Of a stretch of DNA of 5,039 nucleotides, positions 1-4,593 are shown in pieces. Source of the DNA: Gallionellaceae bacterium (GTDB lineage: Bacteria; Pseudomonadota; Gammaproteobacteria; Burkholderiales; Gallionellaceae); contig PLYB01000109.1 in NCBI GenBank assembly GCA_003151655.1, positions 1 to 5,039 on the forward strand. Direction: 5' to 3'. The notes below the pieces were generated by a model, which did no database searches, was not told the DNA's origin, and saw only the letters and a list, made by a program, of their open reading frames with translations. The translations under genes were made by a program, and so were the position numbers. The number at the start of each line of letters is the position of its first letter. Position 1 is the stretch's first letter.

Positions 1-2
1 TC

Positions 3-92
3 GAGAAAACACCACTCGATCAATTGGTTAAAAATATGGAGCCACAAATTGAAATGCAGCATGACGATAACCAAATGAATCTATTCAACTAA
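3..92 (+). CDS. C-terminal tail of an unidentified upstream protein (5' end outside window)
   Basis: An open frame enters from the left edge and ends at TAA (90-92), giving 29 residues: EKTPLDQLVKNMEP, then a hydrophilic linker, then QMNLFN at the extreme C terminus. The fragment is too short to assign a family. The final QMNLF fits the QL(S/D)LF-like pentapeptide by which bacterial DNA polymerases, mismatch-repair proteins and some mobile-element proteins bind the beta sliding clamp. Such motifs often lie at a flexible C terminus, so a role in DNA metabolism is possible but is inference only. The stop lies 19 bases before the next plus-strand start, so the two genes may be co-transcribed. 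The frame is well supported by the downstream spacing, but the fragment could also be chance coding sequence. Confidence 0.5.
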   Translation, partial: EKTPLDQLVKNMEPQIEMQHDDNQMNLFN

Positions 93-105
93 ATGTCCGG
101 ACATT
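92..105. promoter_or_regulatory. Perfect 14-bp palindrome, possible operator
   Basis: AATGTCCGGACATT is identical to its own reverse complement. It fills almost the whole gap between the upstream stop codon (ending at 92) and the ATG at 112. With no loop it cannot form a useful RNA hairpin, so a binding site for a dimeric DNA-binding protein is the more natural reading. It would overlap the ribosome-binding region of the downstream gene. No matching second site was seen in the window, and chance is not excluded. Confidence 0.35.
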
Positions 106-111
106 AATGAT

Positions 112-1044
112 ATGCGGTTAGAAGACTCCCCTCGGCTTACCGTGTCCCAAATCTGTGCGCGACTTGTTCCGGCGCTTGATATTAATTTCTTCGTTCGTAT
201 TGATGGAGGCAATCGCGAATGGGTAATTAGAGCCAACGATTGGAAGACTATTTCGCCAATTGAACTACTGAAAAGGATTGAACCCTTGCATTACAAGGAT
301 GCGAGCCTAGATAAATTTGGACACTGGTCACATTTGTCGGAGCTTTATGATGGTAATGGAAAAATTGCTGGCCGCTGTGTGATTCATCCGGGGAGTTATT
401 TTTCCAAAGATCTAGGCATTGGTGTAGTCAAGGGATTATTTGCAGGAACTATACTAGGTTTGACCGGGGTCATTTTTTCCAAGCCACAAAATGATTTGGC
501 ACGTAAAACTGCTAATCCGGATATTTCATTATCTGAAATCCAGCGATGGGCAAACGAACAGAAAAAATTACTTCTCGAACATGAACAAATGGACGAGAAA
601 AAAAGTGCTTTATTAGCTCGTTTTGGAGCTGGACATACCAGCCTAATTTTTGGAAATTTTGGCGGGCAATCGCTATCTTATGAAGAGTTCATCGAGACTG
701 TTCGAACATTGACTTCAATTAAAGTTCACGACGAAAAGGTTTGTCACGATGACGATGATGATGTTTTGATGCGAGACTTCGATAACTATTTTGAGGCCGA
801 TGAGCATCTGCTCGAACTCTCATCACATAAAGAGCTAGGCTGGTTAAAACAAATTGATAATAGTGCCATTGTGCGTGATTCGTGGTCGTTGGATACCGCG
901 CTCGAATCGGCGCTAAAGGAAGCTTGGGGAGAAGTGAATTGGGAAGAAGAAAGGGAGGTCGTTGGGTCGGTTAATGGCACAGACATAATTCGTTCATGCA
1001 GAATCGCCGTTCCAAAGTCAGATATTGAATTATCTGATTTATAA
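112..1044 (+). CDS. Hypothetical protein, 310 residues, AT-rich accessory gene
   Basis: I do not recognise the family. The product is mostly soluble and acidic. Residues 1-98 look like a mixed alpha/beta region. Residues 101-122 form a glycine-rich hydrophobic stretch (GLFAGTILGLTGVIF at 108-122, with Lys107 interrupting it) that could be a weak membrane or membrane-inserting segment. Residues 138-170 are charged and probably helical. Residues 213-217 are five aspartates in a row, and the C-terminal third is rich in Glu and Asp. No catalytic motif, helix-turn-helix or signal peptide is evident. The frame is open back to position 79, and no good Shine-Dalgarno precedes the ATG at 112, so the start is uncertain; ATT at 103 is the only other in-frame candidate noticed. 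GC is about 40% in a 60-base hand count (181-240), well below the core operon, which suggests horizontal acquisition. It follows the upstream partial gene closely and converges with vapC. Confidence 0.75.
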   Translation: MRLEDSPRLTVSQICARLVPALDINFFVRIDGGNREWVIRANDWKTISPIELLKRIEPLHYKDASLDKFGHWSHLSELYDGNGKIAGRCVIHPGSYFSKDLGIGVVKGLFAGTILGLTGVIFSKPQNDLARKTANPDISLSEIQRWANEQKKLLLEHEQMDEKKSALLARFGAGHTSLIFGNFGGQSLSYEEFIETVRTLTSIKVHDEKVCHDDDDDVLMRDFDNYFEADEHLLELSSHKELGWLKQIDNSAIVRDSWSLDTALESALKEAWGEVNWEEEREVVGSVNGTDIIRSCRIAVPKSDIELSDL

Positions 1045-1076
1045 CGAAATAGGTCAGTTTTGCATTAATTTTGAAG

Positions 1077-1120
1077 CTGCGGTATCGACTTTAACTTACC
1101 GAGGGTCAGCCTAGCCGCAG
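1077..1120. terminator. Weak stem-loop in the convergent spacer
   Basis: CTGCGG (1077-1082) and CCGCAG (1115-1120) are complementary arms around a 32-base loop. A smaller nested pair, CGGTA (1080-1084) and TACCG (1097-1101), overlaps the left arm, so the two stems are alternatives. They lie between the convergent ends of the unknown gene and vapC, where a bidirectional terminator would be useful. Neither side has a proper T-tract, so this is only a weak candidate. Nothing else is seen in the 87-base spacer 1045-1131. Confidence 0.2.
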
Positions 1121-1131
1121 TTAGAACGTGT

Positions 1132-1554
1132 TCAAAACCCAACCAACTTCAGCCCATTCCTCTTTGCGTTAGCGCCCAGTGTTCCGTCCAGCGTTGCCAT
1201 ACTGGTTGCTCCCAATTCCAGTGCGACGGCAAGGTGCAATGAGTCACCGGCACGCAGGCCGTGAGTGTGCGGCTTGACCATTTCAGCGGCATGCTCAAAT
1301 GCGCTACGGCTGACAGGAGCAATGCGCAAGCCGCCTTCTGCCAGCAAAGCGAATTCTTTGCGCACTCGTTTTGCGTTGGCTTCGTTGATTTGTCCGGTGC
1401 GCAGCTTCATCGACAGGGCGCTGGAAAACTCTGTCAGCAGCCAGTCTGAACAGATCGGCGTATCGCTCAGTCCGGCATACCAGTCGGTAACGCTTTGTGT
1501 TTTAGGTTCGACGGTCAGCAGCGCCACAATTACGCTGGTATCGACGTAGATCAT
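1132..1554 (-). CDS. vapC: VapC-family PIN-domain ribonuclease toxin
   Basis: This 140-residue protein is a full-length PIN domain, the usual size for VapC. It opens with MIYVDTS, carrying the first acidic residue Asp5. The remaining family acidic residues are all present: Glu42 (in LLTEFSSAL), Asp104 (in RAGDSLHLA) and Asp123 (in ATLD). Together they form the Mg2+/Mn2+-binding site that cleaves RNA; characterised VapC toxins cut tRNA or rRNA in the cytoplasm. The toxin looks intact, with no frameshift. Its ATG shares one base with the antitoxin's TGA stop (TGATG), and an AGAGG sequence lies upstream, so translation is probably coupled to vapB. The RNA target cannot be read from the sequence. 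GC content is high (about 63% over 1201-1260), unlike the neighbouring unknown gene, so the two need not share an origin. Confidence 0.93.
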   Translation of the reverse strand: MIYVDTSVIVALLTVEPKTQSVTDWYAGLSDTPICSDWLLTEFSSALSMKLRTGQINEANAKRVRKEFALLAEGGLRIAPVSRSAFEHAAEMVKPHTHGLRAGDSLHLAVALELGATSMATLDGTLGANAKRNGLKLVGF

Positions 1555-1802
1555 CAGTAGCGCGCCTCTTGGCGCATGGTTTCAACAACGGGTTCAGTCA
1601 TCGGCATGGAGGCGTGTAGCTTGCCGATGCGTGTCAGGAATGCTCCTTTGTCGAATGCGCGTGTCGGTGCCAGGATGATTTCTCCGCTCGGGGTGATGTC
1701 GGCCTCGACACTGTCGCCTTCTTTCAGTCCGGCAGCACGAGTGCATTCGACCGGCAGGCGCACGGCCAGACTATTACCCCATTTCGATACTTGCAATCTC
1801 AT
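1554..1802 (-). CDS. vapB: VapB-family antitoxin with AbrB/MazE-type DNA-binding domain
   Basis: This 82-residue protein begins MRLQVSKWGNSLAVRLP, the hallmark of the swapped-hairpin AbrB/MazE/SpoVT fold. That domain occupies roughly residues 1-47, with GLKEGDSVE and GEIILAP completing the hairpin. It should dimerise and bind the operator upstream. Residues 48-82 form a tail ending VVETMRQEARY, which in this family wraps around the toxin and blocks its active site. The antitoxin is encoded first and overlaps vapC by one base, the standard order for VapBC. The ATG at 1802-1800 is preceded by AGAGGTG (1813-1807) four bases upstream, which supports the start. Autoregulation by the VapB-VapC complex is expected from the family, and the inverted repeat at 1817-1836 is the likely site. 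Confidence 0.93.
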   Translation of the reverse strand: MRLQVSKWGNSLAVRLPVECTRAAGLKEGDSVEADITPSGEIILAPTRAFDKGAFLTRIGKLHASMPMTEPVVETMRQEARY

Positions 1803-1816
1803 TGCGCACCTCTGTA

Positions 1817-1836
1817 TGTATATCCGTGTAGATACA
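1817..1836. promoter_or_regulatory. Candidate VapB operator (inverted repeat)
   Basis: TGTAT (1817-1821) and ATACA (1832-1836) are perfect 5-base arms with a 10-base spacer. Two further symmetric pairs inside bring the match to 7 of 10 positions. Another TGTAT begins at 1813. The repeat overlaps the -10 region and lies directly upstream of the vapB ribosome-binding site, where an autorepressing AbrB-type antitoxin would bind. The site is inferred from position and symmetry only. Confidence 0.45.
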
Positions 1837-1862
1837 ATATAGGGCTATCGGGTTTGTGTCAA
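1834..1862 (-). promoter_or_regulatory. vapBC promoter (-35 TTGACA, -10 TATTGT or TATATT)
   Basis: Read on the minus strand, 1862-1857 is TTGACA, a perfect sigma-70 -35 box. A 17-base spacer leads to TATTGT (1839-1834, four of six consensus bases). With a 15-base spacer the alternative -10 is TATATT (1841-1836, five of six). Either would start transcription about 20-30 bases before vapB. The -35 box lies just outside the palindromic repeat, so the toxin-antitoxin pair does not depend on read-through from ptsI. Confidence 0.6.
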
Positions 1863-1877
1863 GAAATTGGGCTGGCA

Positions 1878-1952
1878 CGTAGGCTGGGGTGCAAACCCCA
1901 GCATGTTATAGATCATTATCTGCTGGGGTTCGTGCCTCACCGCCAGCCTACG
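1878..1952. repeat. Long nested palindromic repeat (GTAGGCTGG-type, MITE- or REP-like)
   Basis: The left arm (1878-1903) starts CGTAGGCTGG and ends AACCCCAGCA. The right arm (1921-1952) is its reverse complement at about 24 positions, with a one-base bulge and a 2-versus-7-base internal mismatch. The 17-base centre (1904-1920) is AT-rich. Each arm can also fold alone: GCTGGGG (1883-1889 region) pairs with CCCCAGC around a six-base loop on the left, and GCTGG pairs with CCAGC on the right. From memory, it resembles GTAGG(T/C)TGGG palindromes dispersed in many proteobacterial and cyanobacterial genomes. No transposase or clear target duplication is seen. It lies between ptsI and vapB and may attenuate read-through, but lacks the T-tract of an intrinsic terminator. 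Confidence 0.75.
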
Positions 1953-1998
1953 ACAATGGTTAACGTGAAACAACATTAATTAAATGGTAGCCGTGGCA

Positions 1999-3726
1999 TC
2001 AGCCCGCATTCAACCTTGCCAGCAATTCCTGTATCTTCAGCGGGTCATCCGAGCGCAGTATTTTTTGCGTGAGGGGAAGTATCTCCGGCAGGCTGGTGGT
2101 GAGGACGCGTTGTTTGGTGGCGAGTAGTTGCGCGGAGTTCATCGAGAACTGGCGCAAGCCCAGGCCCAGCAGCAAGCGGGTGTAATTCACTTCGCCCGCC
2201 ATTTCGCCGCATACCGAGACCGGAATATTAGCTTTGTTGGCGCTGCCGATAACATGCGACAGCAGTTGCAGCACGGCAGGGTGGAGCGGGTCGTAAAGGT
2301 GGGATACTTCTTCGTCGGTACGGTCGATTGCCAGGGTGTATTGGATCAAGTCGTTGGTGCCGATGGAAAGAAAATCCAATTTCTTGATGAATACGCTTAG
2401 TGCCAGCGCGGCAGCGGGTATCTCGATCATACCGCCGATCTTCACTTCGGGATTGTAGGCGATGCCTTGCGCCGCCAATTCCTGTTTGGTCACTTCAAGG
2501 AACTGCAAAGTTTGATTGATTTCGGCGACACCGGACAGCATCGGCACCAGAATCTTCATGTTGCCATAAGACGAGGCGCGCAACAGCGCGCGCAATTGGG
2601 TGCGGAAAAGTTTCGGTTCGGTCAAACACAAACGAATCGCGCGCAAGCCCAAGGCCGGGTTGCTTGCCACCCGTGCGGCATTTTTAAGTTGTTTGTCGGC
2701 ACCCAAATCAAAAGTACGAATGGTTACGGGCTGCCCCTCCATGCCTTCGACTACCGTGCGATAAGCTTCAAACTGCTCTTCTTCATCGGGCAACTCATTG
2801 CGGTTGAGAAACAGAAATTCGCTGCGAAACAAGCCGATCCCGGTTGCGCCATTTTCTTTTACGTCAGCCAAGTCTTGCGGCATTTCGATATTGGCATGCA
2901 GCTCGATATGCGTGCCATCCAGCGTGTCGGCGTGCGCTGTTTTCAGGCGCTTGAGTTTTTGCCGCTCCAAGTCCAACTGGCTTTGGCGCAACTTGTATTC
3001 GGCGAGCAATTGCTTGTCGGGGTTGACCAGCACGACACCCTGCTCACCATCCACGATGATGATGTCGTTATCTTTGATCAGCTCACGCGAATGGTGCAAA
3101 CCGACGATGCACGGAATGTTCAATCCGCGCGCGACAATGGCGGTATGCGAAGTGGCTCCGCCAAGGTCGGTCAAAATGGCGCTGAATTGGTGGGACTTAA
3201 GTTGGATAAGATCGGCAGGACTTACGTCATACGCAACCAGAATCAAATTTTTGTCATGCTGGGCGCTCGGTGGCGTATGACCGGGTTGCCCGCTCATGGT
3301 TTTGAGCACACGCTCGACTACCTGCACCACATCGGTCTTGCGTTCGCGCAGGTAGGCATCTTCAAAAGCCTCGAACTGGGAAACCAGCGTTTCCATTTGC
3401 GTCTTCAGCGCCCACTCCGCATTGCACTGTTCGCGCTCGATCATTTGGCGCGCCGCACTGCTGATGTGCTCGTCGGCGAGGATCATCAAATGCAGATCGA
3501 GGAAGGCATCGAACTCGGCAGCGGCTTGCTGCGGACGATAATCGCGCAGTCCGATCAGTTCCAGACGCGTCGTTTCCAAAGCATCATCAAGGCGTGCAAT
3601 TTCATTCTGCACCATGCTCTTGGGCAGCACGTAATGGGTTACGTCCAGCGCGGCGTGCGACACCAGATGCGCATGGCCGATAGCGATGCCATGCGATACG
3701 GGAAGTCCGTGCAGTGAAAAGCTCAT
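1999..3726 (-). CDS. ptsI: Phosphoenolpyruvate-protein phosphotransferase (PTS enzyme I)
   Basis: Enzyme I autophosphorylates from phosphoenolpyruvate and passes the phosphate to HPr in the cytoplasm. At 575 residues it matches the family length. Residues 1-145 hold the N-terminal swivel and HPr-binding helices. The phosphohistidine is His194 in GGATSHTAIVARG (189-201). The C-terminal barrel binds PEP and Mg2+: Arg301 in GLFRSEFLF, Arg337 in IRTFDLGADK, Glu435 in GGMIEIPAAA, the signature SIGTNDLIQYTLAIDR (454-469) and Cys506 in VCGEMAG. All expected active-site residues are present, so the enzyme should be functional. It lacks the extra GAF or fused HPr domain of the Ntr and multidomain paralogues. 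The ATG overlaps the ptsH stop by four bases (ATGA) and is preceded by GGAGAAGG, which fixes the start. It is the last gene of the operon; with no permease nearby, its role is likely regulatory. Confidence 0.97.
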   Translation of the reverse strand: MSFSLHGLPVSHGIAIGHAHLVSHAALDVTHYVLPKSMVQNEIARLDDALETTRLELIGLRDYRPQQAAAEFDAFLDLHLMILADEHISSAARQMIEREQCNAEWALKTQMETLVSQFEAFEDAYLRERKTDVVQVVERVLKTMSGQPGHTPPSAQHDKNLILVAYDVSPADLIQLKSHQFSAILTDLGGATSHTAIVARGLNIPCIVGLHHSRELIKDNDIIIVDGEQGVVLVNPDKQLLAEYKLRQSQLDLERQKLKRLKTAHADTLDGTHIELHANIEMPQDLADVKENGATGIGLFRSEFLFLNRNELPDEEEQFEAYRTVVEGMEGQPVTIRTFDLGADKQLKNAARVASNPALGLRAIRLCLTEPKLFRTQLRALLRASSYGNMKILVPMLSGVAEINQTLQFLEVTKQELAAQGIAYNPEVKIGGMIEIPAAALALSVFIKKLDFLSIGTNDLIQYTLAIDRTDEEVSHLYDPLHPAVLQLLSHVIGSANKANIPVSVCGEMAGEVNYTRLLLGLGLRQFSMNSAQLLATKQRVLTTSLPEILPLTQKILRSDDPLKIQELLARLNAG

Positions 3727-3992
3727 TCACCTTCTCCGAAGTAGTCGTTGATCAGCACTAAAATGGCGGCCATTGCTTCCTGTTCCTGCTCGCCGCTGGT
3801 TTCGATAGTGATGGTTGCGCCTCGCGCAGCCGCCAACATCATCACGCCCATGATGCTTTTCGCATTGATGCGGCGATCATTGCGAGTCAGCCACACTTCG
3901 CAGGGATACTGCGAAGCGAGTTGGGTGAGCTTGGCGGAAGCGCGGGCATGCAGCCCCAGCTTGTTAATTATCTGCGCATCTTGTTGCAACAT
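3723..3992 (-). CDS. ptsH: Phosphocarrier protein HPr
   Basis: HPr carries phosphate from enzyme I to EIIA. Starting at the ATG at 3992-3990, the protein has 89 residues with the catalytic histidine exactly at His15 (NKLGLHARASAKL) and the regulatory serine exactly at Ser46 (INAKSIMGVMML), the canonical numbering. An in-frame GTG one codon upstream (3995) is the alternative start, but the Shine-Dalgarno AAGGG (4002-3998) is five bases from the ATG and only two from the GTG, so ATG is preferred. Ser46 and its IMGVMML context are typical of HPr proteins controlled by HPr kinase/phosphorylase, which is expected elsewhere in the genome. The gene begins inside the 3' end of the EIIA gene (29-bp overlap, different frame), and its TGA overlaps the ptsI ATG. 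Confidence 0.96.
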   Translation of the reverse strand: MLQQDAQIINKLGLHARASAKLTQLASQYPCEVWLTRNDRRINAKSIMGVMMLAAARGATITIETSGEQEQEAMAAILVLINDYFGEGE

Positions 3993-4395
3993 CACAGCCC
4001 TTCGTTTCCGAGTTCATTGAAACAATACATTCGCGTCCGCCGTCCAGCGCGCGTTGCGCCATTTCGGCCAATGGCCGGTCGCGACTGCACACCACCACGC
4101 GCAGCAACATCGGCAGATTAACTCCGGCCACCCCTTCCACCCGTCCCGGCTGGTAGAGGCGCTGCGCGATGTTGCTGGGCGTGGCACCAAACACATCGCA
4201 TAAGATCAGCACACCTTTGCCGCGATCAAGCTGATTGATCAACTCGCGCCCCTCGATTTCTTTTTGCTGCGGATCATCGCTCGCCAATACCGATAAAACT
4301 TTTATATGGGAAGGCACACTGCCCATCACATGCCCCACACAATCGAGCAGACTGGCACCCAGTCCGTTATGCGCAACTATCAGAATACCGACCAA
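3964..4395 (-). CDS. PTS EIIA component, mannose/fructose (Man) family
   Basis: This 143-residue stand-alone EIIA belongs to the mannose superfamily. It begins MVGILIVAHNGLG, placing the phospho-accepting histidine at His9. The family motifs CDVFGATPSN (66-75, with Asp67 near the active site) and GVNLPMLLR (91-99) follow in order. HPr would phosphorylate it in the cytoplasm. In many betaproteobacteria the single-domain EIIA-Man/HPr/EI set lacks EIIB and EIIC and is thought to be regulatory; none is seen here. The start is a TTG (4395-4393), chosen because AGGGGTG (4408-4402) lies six bases upstream and because the frame is closed by the TGA immediately before it. That TGA is the stop of the small membrane-protein gene, so the two coding regions abut with no gap and in the same frame. 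The C-terminal tail is cysteine-containing and overlaps ptsH. Confidence 0.93.
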   Translation of the reverse strand: MVGILIVAHNGLGASLLDCVGHVMGSVPSHIKVLSVLASDDPQQKEIEGRELINQLDRGKGVLILCDVFGATPSNIAQRLYQPGRVEGVAGVNLPMLLRVVVCSRDRPLAEMAQRALDGGRECIVSMNSETKGCDVATRCADN

Positions 4396-4593
4396 TCAAA
4401 TCACCCCTATAAAATGCGCCAAGATTGCGGCGAGAATCAATAACACCGCCCAACCATAACGCAATAACCAACGTAACGCGCGTGCGGTATCCGCATCATT
4501 TTTATTTTCTTGTTCAACGATAGCATGAATTTGTTTAAGAGCGTGCTGCCCTGTCGTGCGACGGATATTTTGCTGCAACTTGTCTTCACTCAT
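4396..4593 (-). CDS. Small tail-anchored membrane protein, 65 residues, unknown function
   Basis: The N-terminal 42 residues are polar and charged (MSEDKLQQNIRRTTGQHALK at the start) and probably helical. Residues 43-65 form one clear transmembrane helix (WAVLLILAAILAHFIGVI at 48-65) that runs to the C terminus. Arg41 and Arg45 just before the helix suggest the N terminus stays in the cytoplasm. No family is recognised. The gene is likely real: its ATG overlaps the apbE stop by four bases (ATGA), and it abuts the EIIA start exactly, so it sits inside a tightly packed operon. There is only a weak Shine-Dalgarno, which fits translation coupled to apbE. It might help a membrane flavoprotein system or anchor a PTS protein; neither can be shown. 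Confidence 0.8.
   Translation of the reverse strand: MSEDKLQQNIRRTTGQHALKQIHAIVEQENKNDADTARALRWLLRYGWAVLLILAAILAHFIGVI

Noticed and set aside
93..107. Tiny frame ATG TCC GGA CAT TAA after the upstream stop
   Set aside because: It has four codons, lies within the palindrome and has no ribosome-binding site. There is no support for a leader peptide.
1071..1127. Possible integron attC site after the 112-1044 gene, with GTTAGAA near the right end
   Set aside because: The right core does not fit GTTRRRY, and no complementary RYYYAAC core was found on the left. The gene is therefore not shown to be an integron cassette.
1878..1952. Palindromic region read as a CRISPR fragment or intrinsic terminator
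   Set aside because: There are no regularly spaced direct repeats with unique spacers, and no T-tract follows the stems on either strand.
2467..3717. Long plus-strand open frame of 416 codons opposite ptsI
   Set aside because: It is antisense to a fully conserved enzyme I, and its product has no recognisable domain. It is a frame shadow of a GC-rich gene.
3993..3995. GTG as the ptsH start
   Set aside because: It is only two bases from the Shine-Dalgarno, and it would shift the catalytic residues to His16 and Ser47 instead of the canonical 15 and 46.
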